Below, piece by piece: positions 9,565 to 20,398 of a stretch of DNA of 64,000 nucleotides (its first letter is position 1; each line of letters starts with the position of its first letter). Position numbers and translations under genes: made by a program. The notes under the pieces were generated by a model. The model was not told the DNA's origin. It made no database searches and worked only from the letters and a program-made list of their open reading frames with translations. Origin of the DNA: Motilibacter deserti (GTDB lineage: Bacteria > Actinomycetota > Actinomycetes > Motilibacterales > Motilibacteraceae). The DNA lies in assembly GCF_011250635.1 (NCBI RefSeq), contig NZ_JAANNP010000002.1, positions 256,478-320,477 of the forward strand, read 5' to 3'.

Positions 9565-9606
9565 CGGCGCCGGTCCGGCGGGCAGCAGCCCGTCCGGCCG
9601 GCGCCG
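9565..9606 (+). terminator. Terminator after rpmE
   Basis: Long GC-rich stem: CGGCGCCGG (9565-9573) pairs with CCGGCGCCG (9598-9606), continuing through CCGG and GGGC/GCCC with small bulges around an AGCA loop. TTCG follows. It lies just past the rpmE stop and before prfA. Confidence 0.7.
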
Positions 9607-9670
9607 TTCGCATGTCCGGGCGAGTGCCACGCTGGCCCGGGACGTCAGCACCCCCGAGGAGGAGCCTCCC

Positions 9671-10755
<1,085 letters not shown>

Positions 10756-10759
<4 letters not shown>

Positions 10760-11637
10760 CCGCGTCCGGCAACCCCGCGCAGGAGCTGCTCCGCGTCGGC
10801 GCCCAGCGGCTCGCCGACGCGGGCGTCGCCTCCGCTCGCCACGACGCCGAGGCGCTGCTCGCGCACGCCAGCGGGCTCAGCCGCACGCAGCTGCTCACGC
10901 TGGGAGCCGGCGACGAGGTTCCGGGGGCGGCGGCGTACTCCGCACTCGTGGAGGAGCGGGCCGCGCGCGTCCCGCTGCAGCACCTGACCGGGCGGGCGTG
11001 GTTCCGCCACCTCGAGCTCTCGGTGGGGCCGGGGGTCTTCGTGCCACGGCCGGAGACCGAGATCGTGGCGGGGGAGGCGGTCGACGAGGCGCTCCGGCTG
11101 CTCGCAGCCGGCCGTGCGCCGACCGTCGTGGACCTGGGGACCGGGTCCGGCGCGATCGCAGCCTCCGTGGCCACCGAGGCCCGCGGCGCGCGCGTGCTGG
11201 CCGTCGAGAAGGACGTCGACGCGCACGCCTGGGCGGCCCGCAACCTCGAGGGCACGGGGGTGGAGCTGCGCCTCGGCGACCTGGGCGACGCCTTCGACGA
11301 CCTCGACGGGCAGGTGGACGTCGTGGTCAGCAACCCGCCCTACATCCCGCCGGACGCGGTGCCGGTGGACCCCGAGGTCCGCGACCACGACCCCGAGCTC
11401 GCGCTCTACGGAGGCGGGGAGGACGGGCTCGACGCGCTGCGCGCCGTGGAGCGTACGGCCCGCCGGCTGCTGCGCCCCGGCGGCCTCCTCGTGATCGAGC
11501 ACGCGGACAGCCAGGGGGAGTCGGCGCCCGCCGCGCTGCTGGCTACGGCAGCATGGCGCGACGTGACCGACCTGCCAGACCTCGCGCACCGACCCCGCTA
11601 CGTTCGAGCCCGTCGCGTCGAGGGGAGCCGGCGGTGA
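10756..11637 (+). CDS. prmC: Release factor glutamine methyltransferase
   Basis: Methylates the GGQ glutamine of release factors with S-adenosylmethionine. 293 aa. SAM-binding [14 protein letters not shown] and the catalytic NPPY at residues 193-196 (VVSNPPYIP). GTG start shares four bases (GTGA) with the prfA stop, and the stop in turn overlaps the tsaC start, so prfA-prmC-tsaC are one unit. Confidence 0.95.
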
Positions 11638-12281
11638 GCCGTCGCTTCCACACCGACGACGTCTTCATGCGCAAGCGCGGGCTGGACGCCGCAGCGGCGG
11701 CCGCCAAGCGCGGCGACCTCGTGGTGCTCCCGACCGACACCGTCTACGGCGTCGGCTGCGACGCCTTCTCCCTCGACGGGGTGGCCCGGCTGCGGGAGGC
11801 CAAGGGGCGCGGGCGGGACATGCCCCTGCCGGTCCTCGTCTCCGGCCCCAAGGCGCTCGACGGGCTTGCCTACGGCCTGCGCCCGGTCGCGCGCGACCTG
11901 GTGTCCGCGTTCTGGCCCGGGCCGCTGACGCTGCTGTGCACGGCCCAGCCGTCGCTGCAGTGGGACCTCGGCGAGGCGAACGGCACCGTCCAGGTCCGGA
12001 TGCCGCTGCACCCCGTCGCCATCGAGCTGCTCACCGTCGTGGGGCCGATGGCCGTCACGGCGGCCAACCGGGCCGGCTTCCCGGCGCCGCGTACCGCCGA
12101 GGAGGCGCGCGAGCAGCTCGGCGAGTCCGTCGCGGTGATCCTCGACGCCGGGGCCAGCGAGCAGGCGGTCCCGTCGACCATCGTCGACGTCACCGGCGTC
12201 GTGCCGCGCGTGCTCCGCGAGGGGGCGCTGTCGATGGAGCTGCTGCAGGAGGTCGTGCCCCACATCGGCACGGCGGTGTGA
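11634..12281 (+). CDS. tsaC: L-threonylcarbamoyladenylate synthase (Sua5/TsaC), syntenic copy
   Basis: Makes threonylcarbamoyl-AMP from Thr, bicarbonate and ATP for tRNA t6A. 215 aa, YrdC fold: [17 protein letters not shown] near residue 29, AKGRGRDMP with K57 and R59, then [20 protein letters not shown]. It sits after prmC as in mycobacteria and streptomycetes, so this is the ancestral copy. Odd point: the KRSxN motif normally has Ser in (S/T)SAN, but here it reads TAAN (Ala143, Asn145). The second copy at 13586 has an intact TSAN. Start GTG overlaps the prmC stop. Confidence 0.9.
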   Translation: MSRRFHTDDVFMRKRGLDAAAAAAKRGDLVVLPTDTVYGVGCDAFSLDGVARLREAKGRGRDMPLPVLVSGPKALDGLAYGLRPVARDLVSAFWPGPLTLLCTAQPSLQWDLGEANGTVQVRMPLHPVAIELLTVVGPMAVTAANRAGFPAPRTAEEAREQLGESVAVILDAGASEQAVPSTIVDVTGVVPRVLREGALSMELLQEVVPHIGTAV

Positions 12282-12323
12282 GCCTTCGGGCGCAGGCTCC
12301 GGGGCGGCCCGCAGCCCCGGCGA

Positions 12324-12329
12324 TAGACT
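12324..12329 (+). promoter_or_regulatory. Candidate -10 for the tsaE-tsaD operon
   Basis: TAGACT, a typical actinobacterial -10, in the 100-base gap between tsaC and tsaE, 52 bases before the tsaE start. No good -35 is visible, which is common in this phylum. It suggests that the cassette has its own transcription start. Confidence 0.4.
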
Positions 12330-12381
12330 TTGTGCCGCCCCGGCGGCGGGCAAACGACGGAAGACGGCTTCAGGAGCTGGG

Positions 12382-12876
12382 GTGCACGAGCTGACGTACG
12401 CGGTGGCGGGCCGCGCGGGCACCACCGAGCTCGCGGCCCGCCTCGCCCCGGAGCTGCGCGCAGGTGACGTCCTGCTGCTGCGCGGCACCCTGGGCTCGGG
12501 CAAGACGGCCTTCGTGCAGGACCTGTCGGCGGCCCTCGGCTACGAAGGCCCGGTCACGAGCCCGACCTTCACCCTCGCCAACTTCTACGAGTGCCCCGGC
12601 CTCACGGTGCTGCACGTCGACGCCTACCGGCTCGACAGCGTCGCGGAGTTCCGCGACCTGGGGCTCGTGGACTACGCCGAGCGCAGCGTCACGGTCGTCG
12701 AATGGGGCGACCTGGTGGCCGAGGACTACCCGGGCCACCTGCTCGTCGAGGTGGCGCTCGTGCCCGACTCGGAGGAGGCCCGCGTGTTCACGCTCTCCGG
12801 GGGCTCGCCCCGCTGGGCCGCCCTGCTGGACGGCCTCGCGGCGCTGCCGGGCAGCGAGCTGCGGGTGACCGGATGA
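12382..12876 (+). CDS. tsaE: tRNA threonylcarbamoyladenosine ATPase TsaE
   Basis: P-loop ATPase needed for turnover of the TsaB-TsaD complex. 164 aa. Walker A GTLGSGKT at residues 35-42, then SPTFTLANFY and VLHVDAYRLDS with the expected Asp. GTG start with AGGAG five bases upstream. Its stop overlaps the tsaB start (ATGA). First gene of a tsaE-tsaB-tsaC2-tsaD cassette placed between tsaC and glyA; in many actinobacteria these genes (with rimI) lie elsewhere, near alr and groES. Confidence 0.93.
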   Translation: MHELTYAVAGRAGTTELAARLAPELRAGDVLLLRGTLGSGKTAFVQDLSAALGYEGPVTSPTFTLANFYECPGLTVLHVDAYRLDSVAEFRDLGLVDYAERSVTVVEWGDLVAEDYPGHLLVEVALVPDSEEARVFTLSGGSPRWAALLDGLAALPGSELRVTG

Positions 12877-13559
12877 GCGCGTCGACGTCCGCGAGCCCGA
12901 GCGCGGCCTCGCTCGCCGTCGAGACCTCGCGCTCGACCTACTCGGTCACGCTGACCCGCGGCGGCGAGCGCTCGAGCGACCGGACGAGCCGCTTCGACGC
13001 GGACTTCGACGGCATCGCGGGACTGGTCCGCCGGGTCCTCGCGGCCGCCGACTGCCCGGTCTCCGACGTCGAGGCGATCGCCGTCAACAGCGGCCCGGGC
13101 AACCTCACCTCGGTACGCGCGGGGCTGTCCTACGTCAACGGGCTGTCCTTCGCGACCGGGGCCCCGGTGCACTACGCCTCGACGCTCGAGGTGCTGGCCT
13201 TCCTCGCCGAGGGCGAGGCGGCCGGCCGTCCCGTGCTCGTCGCCCACCCGGCCCGCGGCGCGCAGAGCTCGATCAGCTACCTCGGCCTCTTCGGAGCGCA
13301 GGGCGCGCCCTCGTTCTGGTTCGGGCCGGTGGAGGAGGCCGCCGAGCGCCTCGCCGGCCTCCCCGAGGTCGTGGTCGCGGGCGCCAACCGGCGCTACGCC
13401 CTCGGCGGGCTGGCCGGCCTCGCGCTGCACGACTCCGGCGTCGACGCGGCGTCGTCCGACGGCCTGGCTGCGATGCTCGACGCGGGACGGCTGCAGCTCG
13501 CGACGGCACCGGTCGCGCCGGTCACCGAGGAGTCCGCGCTCTTCGCCCAGCCCGCCTGA
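12873..13559 (+). CDS. tsaB: TsaB-like subunit of the t6A complex, divergent
   Basis: 228 aa, ASKHA-fold partner of TsaD. Keeps the N-terminal LAVETSRSTYSVTL and a glycine loop, NSGPGNLTSVRAGLSYVNGL, where most TsaB proteins read GPGSFTGLR. The C-terminal half (HPARGAQSSISYLGL and after) has few features I recognise. TsaB is a catalytically silent scaffold, so loop drift is tolerable, but this one is unusual for the phylum. Position between tsaE and tsaC2/tsaD supports the call. Overlaps tsaE by four bases; next gene is 26 bases on. Confidence 0.78.
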   Translation: MSASTSASPSAASLAVETSRSTYSVTLTRGGERSSDRTSRFDADFDGIAGLVRRVLAAADCPVSDVEAIAVNSGPGNLTSVRAGLSYVNGLSFATGAPVHYASTLEVLAFLAEGEAAGRPVLVAHPARGAQSSISYLGLFGAQGAPSFWFGPVEEAAERLAGLPEVVVAGANRRYALGGLAGLALHDSGVDAASSDGLAAMLDAGRLQLATAPVAPVTEESALFAQPA

Positions 13560-13585
13560 CCTGCCCCGCCACGGGAGGAGCCCAC

Positions 13586-14203
13586 ATGGCGACCGTCATC
13601 ACCCAGGACCGCATGGGCGAGGCGGCCGACGTCGTCCTCGGCGGCGGCGTCGCGCTCGTTCCGACCGACACGGTCTACGGCCTCGCGGTGTCGCCGCTGG
13701 CCCCCGAGGCGGTCGACCGCGTCTTCGCGATGAAGGGGCGCCCGGGGTCGAAGAACCTGCCCGTCATGGTCGGAGACGTCGGCGCGGTCCCGGCGCTCGG
13801 TGTGGACGTCAACGACGCGGCGCAGCGGCTGCTGTCCTCCGAGCTCGTCCCCGGCCCGCTGACGATCGCGTTCGGGTTCGGCCCCGGCGACGAGCGCCCC
13901 GAGTGGCTCGCCGGGCGGGTCGAGGTCGCCGTGCGGATCCCGGCGCACGACCTGCTGCGCGGGCTGCTGCGCCGGACCGGGCCCCTGCTGGTCACCAGCG
14001 CGAACCGCAGCGGCGAGCCGACGGCGGAGAACCTCGAGGCGATCCTGGCCTCGCTGCTCGAGCCGCCGGACCTCGTCCTCGACGGCGGCCAGCTCTCCTC
14101 GACGCCGTCCACGTTGATAAATTGCCGGCCCGTCCCGCCCGTCGTCGAGCGCGTCGGCGCCGCTGCGCCGGAGACGGTGGAAAGGATCCTCCATGGCGCG
14201 TGA
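13586..14203 (+). CDS. tsaC: Second L-threonylcarbamoyladenylate synthase (TsaC/YrdC family)
   Basis: 205 aa. GVALVPTDTVYGLAVSP at residues 21-37, K50 and R52 in AMKGRPGSKNLPV, and an intact S138-A-N140 in LLVTSANRSG, so the whole KRSxN set is present. Only modestly similar to the tsaC product at 11634, so it is not a recent tandem copy. It holds the operon slot that rimI often fills. ATG with GGGAGGAG six bases upstream; overlaps tsaD by 11 bases. Near 14114-14122 the codons TTG-ATA-AAT are very rare in this genome. Confidence 0.88.
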   Translation: MATVITQDRMGEAADVVLGGGVALVPTDTVYGLAVSPLAPEAVDRVFAMKGRPGSKNLPVMVGDVGAVPALGVDVNDAAQRLLSSELVPGPLTIAFGFGPGDERPEWLAGRVEVAVRIPAHDLLRGLLRRTGPLLVTSANRSGEPTAENLEAILASLLEPPDLVLDGGQLSSTPSTLINCRPVPPVVERVGAAAPETVERILHGA

Positions 14204-15188
14204 GCTGATTCTCGGCATCGAGTCCTCCTGCGACGACACGGCTGCCGCCGTTGTCGCCGAGGACGGCACGGTGCTCTCGTCGGTCATCGTCTCGCAGGCG
14301 GAGATCCACAACCGCTACGGCGGCGTGTTCCCCGAGCTGGCCAGCCGGGCCCACATCGACAAGGTCATCCCCGCCATCCGGATGGCGATCGAGGACGCCG
14401 GCATCCGCCCCGCCGACCTACACTCGATCGGCGTCACGCGCGGGCCGGGGCTCATCGGCTCGCTGATGGTGGGCGTCGACACCGCGCGCGGGCTCGCCGA
14501 CGGCTGGGGCCTGCAGGTGCGCGGGGTCAACCACTTGCGCGGCCACCTGCGCAGCGCGGACCTCAACGAGCGCCGGGTGGCCTACCCCGCGATGATCCTG
14601 CTCGTGTCCGGCGGCCACACCTTCCTGGCCCGGATGGAGTCCCCCGAGCGCATCGAGCAGATCGGCTCGACCCGTGACGACTCCGTGGGCGAGGCCTACG
14701 ACAAGGTCGCGCGCATGCTCGGCCTCGGCTACCCCGGCGGCCCCGTCATCGACCGGCTCGCCAAGACCGGGACCCCGCGCTACCCGCTCCCGCGCCCGAT
14801 GCTCACGCAGGGCTTCGACTTCTCCTTCTCCGGGCTCAAGACGGCCGTCCGCCGGCTGCTCGAGGCCGAGCCCGACGCGAAGCCCGAGGACGTCGCTGCC
14901 TCCTTCGTCGAGGCCTGCATGGACGTGCTGCTGGCGAAGGCCGGGTCCGCGCTCCGGGCGTACCCGTCGGAGTCGCTCGTCGTCGTCGGCGGCGTCTCCG
15001 CGAGCCCGCAGCTGCGCGAGCGGGCCGAGCAGCTGTGCGCGGGGCTGGGCGTGCGCCTCAGCCTGCCTCCGCTCAAGTGGTCGACCGACAACGCGGCGAT
15101 GATCGCGCTCGCGTCGTGGGACTACGTCCACGCAGGGGCCGATGTCGACCTCGCCCCGGTCTCGACCCTGAGCATCGAGCGGTTCTGA
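14193..15188 (+). CDS. tsaD: tRNA N6-adenosine threonylcarbamoyltransferase TsaD
   Basis: Transfers the threonylcarbamoyl group to A37 of ANN-decoding tRNAs. 331 aa. Metal ligands H114 and H118 in VNHLRGHL and the late Asp in STDNAAM are present, as are ILGIESSCDDTA, LVSGGHT, VGEAYDKVARMLGL and SFSGLKTAV, so it should be active. The stretch around NHLRGHLRSADLNERR is unlike the usual actinobacterial NHLAAHV type. ATG with AAGGAT seven bases upstream; overlaps the upstream gene by 11 bases. Last gene of the cassette. Confidence 0.93.
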   Translation: MARELILGIESSCDDTAAAVVAEDGTVLSSVIVSQAEIHNRYGGVFPELASRAHIDKVIPAIRMAIEDAGIRPADLHSIGVTRGPGLIGSLMVGVDTARGLADGWGLQVRGVNHLRGHLRSADLNERRVAYPAMILLVSGGHTFLARMESPERIEQIGSTRDDSVGEAYDKVARMLGLGYPGGPVIDRLAKTGTPRYPLPRPMLTQGFDFSFSGLKTAVRRLLEAEPDAKPEDVAASFVEACMDVLLAKAGSALRAYPSESLVVVGGVSASPQLRERAEQLCAGLGVRLSLPPLKWSTDNAAMIALASWDYVHAGADVDLAPVSTLSIERF

Positions 15189-15305
15189 CCGATCCGCCGG
15201 GATCGGCGCTGGGTCGGCGCGCGGAAGGGCCTTCGGCGGGTTCGGCGGCCACGGTGCGCGCCGCTAGGGTTGGCATCGCTGTTCGGGGCCGTACGAGGAG
15301 GACAC

Positions 15306-16601
15306 ATGACCGACGCGACCGCGACTCCCGAGGACTCCGGGACCCCGTTCTACGGGCCGGACTTCGGGTCGCTGCAGCAGACCGACCCCGACATCGCGCA
15401 GGTGCTCGTCGACGAGCTCGACCGCCTGCGCGGCGGCCTGCAGCTCATCGCCAGCGAGAACTTCACCTCGCCCGCGGTGCTCGCGGCGCTCGGCTCGACG
15501 CTGTCGAACAAGTACGCCGAGGGCTACCCGGGCAAGCGCTACTACGGCGGCTGCGAGGTCGTCGACCGGGCCGAGGAGATCGGCATCGCGCGCGCCAAGG
15601 AGCTGTTCGGCGCCGAGCACGCGAACCTCCAGCCCCACTCCGGCGCGCAGGCGAACTTCGCGGTCTACGCCGCGTTGCTGAAGCCGGGCGACAAGGTGCT
15701 CGCGATGTCGCTCCCGCACGGCGGCCACCTCACCCACGGGTCGAAGGTCAACTTCTCCGGCAAGTGGTTCGAGCCCGTGCCCTACACCGTCCGCAAGGAC
15801 ACCGAGCTCATCGACTACGACGAGGTCCGCGACCTCGCCCGTGAGCACCGCCCGCAGATGATCATCGCCGGCGCCACGGCGTACCCCCGGTTGATCGACT
15901 TCGCGAAGTTCCGCGAGATCGCCGACGAGGTCGGCGCCTGGCTGGTCGTCGACGCGGCGCACTTCATCGGCCTCGTCGCCGGCGGCGCGATCCCGTCGCC
16001 GGTGCCCTACGCCGACGTCGTCAGCTTCACGACGCACAAGGTCCTGCGCGGCCCACGCGGCGGCATGATCGTGTGCAAGCAGGAGCTCGCCCAGCGCATC
16101 GACAAGGCGGTGTTCCCCTTCGCCCAGGGCGGCCCGCTGATGCACGCGGTCGCGGCCAAGGCGGTCGCGCTCAAGGAGGCCGCGTCCCCGGCCTACCAGC
16201 AGTACTCCCGCCAGGTCATCGCCAACTCCCAGGCGCTGGCCGAGGCGCTGTCGGCCGAGGGCATGCGCCCGACCTCCGGCGGCACCGACAACCACCTCGC
16301 CCTGCTCGACCTCGCCGCGACCGGCGTGACCGGCGCCGAGGCGGAGGCACGCTGCGACGCCGCGGGCATCTCGCTCAACAAGAACGCGATCCCGTACGAC
16401 CCGCGCCCGCCGATGGTCGCGTCCGGCATCCGCGTCGGCACCGCGGCGGTGACGACGCAGGGGCTCACCGAGCCCGACATGAAGGAGGTCGCCTCGCTCA
16501 TCGCCCGCGCGGTGCGCGACGCCGACGGGTCGGCCAGCGCGGAGATCCGCGCCGGTGTGCGGGCGCTCGTCGAGAAGCACCCGGCCTACCCGCACGCGTA
16601 G
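15306..16601 (+). CDS. glyA: Serine hydroxymethyltransferase
   Basis: Interconverts serine and glycine, charging tetrahydrofolate with a one-carbon unit; PLP enzyme. 431 aa. The PLP lysine is K245 in [17 protein letters not shown]-containing [13 protein letters not shown] and [15 protein letters not shown] are the usual N-terminal signatures. ATG at 15306 with GAGGAGG four bases upstream; a frame opening at 15270 has no such site. A TAGGGT -10 candidate is at 15265-15270 in the 117-base gap after tsaD. Confidence 0.97.
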   Translation: MTDATATPEDSGTPFYGPDFGSLQQTDPDIAQVLVDELDRLRGGLQLIASENFTSPAVLAALGSTLSNKYAEGYPGKRYYGGCEVVDRAEEIGIARAKELFGAEHANLQPHSGAQANFAVYAALLKPGDKVLAMSLPHGGHLTHGSKVNFSGKWFEPVPYTVRKDTELIDYDEVRDLAREHRPQMIIAGATAYPRLIDFAKFREIADEVGAWLVVDAAHFIGLVAGGAIPSPVPYADVVSFTTHKVLRGPRGGMIVCKQELAQRIDKAVFPFAQGGPLMHAVAAKAVALKEAASPAYQQYSRQVIANSQALAEALSAEGMRPTSGGTDNHLALLDLAATGVTGAEAEARCDAAGISLNKNAIPYDPRPPMVASGIRVGTAAVTTQGLTEPDMKEVASLIARAVRDADGSASAEIRAGVRALVEKHPAYPHA

Positions 16602-16628
16602 GCGCGGCGCGGCGGCAGCCCGCTCGCG

Positions 16629-17735
16629 GTGCGCGCCTATCTGCTGACGGTCCTGGTCGCGGCCGCCGTCACCTACCTGCTCGTCCCGCCGGTCCGCCGG
16701 CTGGCCGTGTGGGGCCGGGTGATGACGCCGGTCCGCGACCGGGACGTCCACGCGACGCCGATCCCGCGCATGGGCGGGGCGGCGATGCTCGCCGGGTTCG
16801 CGGCGGCGCTGCTCGTCGCGCAGCGCCTGCCGCTGACCGGCGAGGTCTTCACGAGCTCGAGCGACCCGCAGGCGCTGCTCAGCGCCGCGGCGCTGATCTG
16901 CCTGCTGGGCGCGGTGGACGACCGGTGGAGCCTGGACCCGCTGACCAAGCTCGCGGGCCAGTGCCTCGCGGCCGGCGTCATGGTGCTGCAGGGCGTGGAG
17001 CTGGAGTGGCTGCCGCTGCCGACCGGCACGACCTACGTCCTGCGCCCGGACGAGGCGGCGATCTACACCGTGCTCGTCGTGCTCGTCATGGTGAACGCGG
17101 TCAACTTCGTGGACGGCCTGGACGGGCTCGCGGCGGGCATCGTGCTCATCGCGGCGGGGGCGTTCTTCGTCTTCTCCTACCTGCTCTGGGTGGAGGAGGG
17201 GGTCCAGCGGGCGGGCACGTCCACGCTGACGACCGCGGCGCTGGTCGGGATCTGCGCAGGCTTCCTGCCGCACAACTTCCATCCCGCCCGGGTGTTCATG
17301 GGCGACACCGGGTCGATGCTGCTCGGGCTGCTCCTGGCGGCCTCCGTCGTCAGCCTGACCGGGCAGGTCGAGCCCGGAGTGGTGAGCGCGAGCCGCCTCG
17401 GGCCAGCCGTGCTGCCGCTCGTGCTGCCCGTCGTGGTGATCCTCGTCCCGCTGCTCGACCTCTCCCTCGCGGTCGTGCGCCGCACCCGGGCCGGTCGCAA
17501 CCCCTGGGCCCCGGACAAGCAGCACCTGCACCACCGGCTGCTCGAGATCGGCCACTCGCACCGGCGCGCGGTCACGATCATGTACGCCTGGTCGGCCCTG
17601 GTCGCGTTCGGCGTGGTGGTGCTCAGCCTGGTCGGCGGCCCGTGGCCCAAGGTCTCGGTCGGGGTCGTGCTCGCCCTCGCGCTGGCGGCGACGCTCGGGC
17701 TGGACCGCCGGCGGTGGGTGCGCCGCGGCGGGTGA
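16629..17735 (+). CDS. wecA: Undecaprenyl-phosphate N-acetylhexosamine-1-phosphate transferase (WecA/TagO type)
   Basis: MraY-family integral membrane enzyme that moves a sugar-1-phosphate from a UDP-sugar to undecaprenyl phosphate, starting cell-wall linker or polysaccharide chains. 368 aa, about 11 membrane segments. [14 protein letters not shown] carries the Asp pair, [13 protein letters not shown] the DGLDGL signature, and [17 protein letters not shown] the conserved cytosolic loop. GTG start 27 bases after glyA with no strong ribosome site. Its place just before the atp operon is conserved in actinobacteria (rfe of mycobacteria). Confidence 0.92.
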   Translation: MRAYLLTVLVAAAVTYLLVPPVRRLAVWGRVMTPVRDRDVHATPIPRMGGAAMLAGFAAALLVAQRLPLTGEVFTSSSDPQALLSAAALICLLGAVDDRWSLDPLTKLAGQCLAAGVMVLQGVELEWLPLPTGTTYVLRPDEAAIYTVLVVLVMVNAVNFVDGLDGLAAGIVLIAAGAFFVFSYLLWVEEGVQRAGTSTLTTAALVGICAGFLPHNFHPARVFMGDTGSMLLGLLLAASVVSLTGQVEPGVVSASRLGPAVLPLVLPVVVILVPLLDLSLAVVRRTRAGRNPWAPDKQHLHHRLLEIGHSHRRAVTIMYAWSALVAFGVVVLSLVGGPWPKVSVGVVLALALAATLGLDRRRWVRRGG

Positions 17736-17936
17736 GCCTGCGCACAACAGGCGACGGCACGCCCGTTTCGCCCTGCTCCGGCGTCGGCCCCGCCGCAAAG
17801 ACCTGTTAACGTTCCGGCATCCCCGCGCGGCCCGGACACGGGCCGCGCGTACCTGTACGTCGGCGCAGGAAGCTCCCGCAGCGATCTCGCCGCAGCTGGA
17901 CCGAAGACGCCCTACCAACGACGCAGGACGGCCTCC
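17736..17936 (+). promoter_or_regulatory. Promoter/leader region of the ATP synthase operon
   Basis: 201 bases without a gene. Contains GTTAACGTTC at 17805-17814, AT-rich for this genome and shared exactly with the region before the glycosyltransferase at 54886. An 11-bp stem (17824-17834 with 17839-17849, loop GACA) follows. It lacks a T run, so it may be a leader hairpin rather than a terminator for wecA. Confidence 0.45.
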
Positions 17937-18368
17937 ATGCAGACGCACGACGCGGAGCAGTTCCGCGGCGCGGCCCTGCCTGCGGCCGTGGTCACCGCTG
18001 CGGCGGTCCTGATCGCCGGCCTCGCCGCCGGGGGCCAGGGGGCGGCGAGCGCGCTCGCCGCCGGCGCCGTCGTCACGGCCTTCTTCGGGGTCGGGCACCT
18101 GGTCTCCAGCCGGGTGGCCGACGTCGCGCCGACCGCCGTGATGGCGGTCGCGCTCGCGACGTACGCGGTCAAGGTCCTCGTCCTCGGTGTGCTGCTCGTC
18201 CTCGTGGGCGGCAGCTCGGCGGTGGACGGCACGGCGTTCGGGGTGACGGTGTTCGCGGTCACGACGACGTGGCTGGCGGCGCGGGTCCGGGTCTTCGCCC
18301 GGCTCCGGCTGTTCTACGTCGACCCGGTCCCGTCGGTTCCCGCCGCTCGGGTGTCGGGACCGTCGTGA
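17937..18368 (+). CDS. atpI: AtpI-like ATP synthase accessory membrane protein
   Basis: 143 aa with four predicted membrane helices (about 13-31, 39-56, 63-87, 95-115) and a basic tail RVRVFARLRLFYVDP. Matches by size, topology and position the poorly conserved small protein coded before atpB in actinobacteria, thought to help assemble the c-ring. No catalytic residues. ATG start; the ribosome site is weak (CAGGAC). Confidence 0.7.
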   Translation: MQTHDAEQFRGAALPAAVVTAAAVLIAGLAAGGQGAASALAAGAVVTAFFGVGHLVSSRVADVAPTAVMAVALATYAVKVLVLGVLLVLVGGSSAVDGTAFGVTVFAVTTTWLAARVRVFARLRLFYVDPVPSVPAARVSGPS

Positions 18369-18392
18369 CCTGCTGCTATCGTGCGCCCCGCC

Positions 18393-18605
18393 ATGGCAGA
18401 GGAACCTCCGCGGGCGCGGGCCGACGACGGCTGGGGTGTGCTGTCGACGCTGCTCACCGGGGTCTTCATGTGGGGCGGGCTCGGCTGGCTGGCCGACTGG
18501 CTGCTCGGGACGACGGTCTTCCTGCCGGTGGGCCTCGTCGGCGGAGCCGGGCTGGCGATCTTCACGATCTACGCCCGCTACAGCCGGCCGCCCGGACCGC
18601 CGTGA
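18393..18605 (+). CDS. AtpZ/AtpI-like small membrane protein
   Basis: 70 aa from the ATG. WGVLSTLLTGVFMWGGLGWLAD and FLPVGLVGGAGLAIFTIYA form a two-helix hairpin typical of the AtpZ/AtpI family, which accompanies F-type ATPase operons and is linked to magnesium handling or c-ring assembly. An upstream in-frame GTG at 18381 would add MRPA. TATCGT at 18377-18382 could be a -10 about ten bases before the ATG. No ribosome site is visible for either start. Confidence 0.7.
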   Translation: MAEEPPRARADDGWGVLSTLLTGVFMWGGLGWLADWLLGTTVFLPVGLVGGAGLAIFTIYARYSRPPGPP

Positions 18606-18660
18606 GCCCCTTCCCGTTCTTCCCACCGTTCGCAGCACTCGGAACTCGAAAGGACCGCCG

Positions 18661-19753
<1,093 letters not shown>

Positions 19754-19788
19754 CCGACGCCCCCACCTAGCCGGACTCCGGGAGACAC

Positions 19789-20397
19789 ATGATGCTGGCG
19801 ACCACGCTGCTCGCCGCTGCCGAAGAGGGCGGCGAGGACGGCGGCTTCTGGGCGGACGCCTACCCGATCATCCCGCACCCCGCGGAGCTGATCGTCGGCC
19901 TCCTCGCGTTCGCGGTCCTCTACTGGGTCGTGGCGAAGAAGGTCGTGCCCGCGTTCGAGAAGCTCTACCAGGAGCGCTCGGAGGCGATCGAAGGCGGGAT
20001 CGCCCGGGCCGAGCAGGCCCAGGCCGAGGCCCAGCAGGCGCGCGAGCAGTACAGCTCGCAGCTGGCCGAGGCGCGCGGCGAGGCCGCTCGGATCCGGGCC
20101 GAGGCCCAGTCCGAGCGCAAGGCCATCGTCGAGGCGGCGCGCACGGAGGCCGCTGAGGCCGCCGCGCGCGAGACCGAGCGTGGCCGTGCGCAGCTGGCGG
20201 CCGAGGTGACCCAGGCGCGCAGCGAGCTGTCGCGCCAGGTGGGCGAGCTGGCCGTCGAGCTGGCGAGCCGGATCGTGGGGGAGAGCCTCGCCGGCTCCGA
20301 CGCCACGACCCGCACGGTCGACCGTTTCCTCGCCGACCTGGAGGAGCGGGCGCCTTCGGGCAGCGCTGGCGGGGCGACCTCGCTCGGGAAGGCCTGA
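19789..20397 (+). CDS. atpF: F0F1 ATP synthase subunit b
   Basis: 202 aa peripheral stalk. One membrane helix near residues 34-52 (AELIVGLLAFAVLYWVVAKK), then a long Ala/Glu/Arg/Gln coiled coil and a helical end that contacts delta. ATG at 19789 with GGGAG upstream; a second ATG follows at once at 19792. Stop is one base before the atpH start. Confidence 0.94.
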   Translation: MMLATTLLAAAEEGGEDGGFWADAYPIIPHPAELIVGLLAFAVLYWVVAKKVVPAFEKLYQERSEAIEGGIARAEQAQAEAQQAREQYSSQLAEARGEAARIRAEAQSERKAIVEAARTEAAEAAARETERGRAQLAAEVTQARSELSRQVGELAVELASRIVGESLAGSDATTRTVDRFLADLEERAPSGSAGGATSLGKA

Positions 20398-20398
20398 C

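Noticed and set aside
13586-14203. rimI at the usual place between tsaB and tsaD
   Set aside because: The protein has the YrdC/TsaC motifs PTDTVYG, KGR and TSAN, not an acetyltransferase fold.
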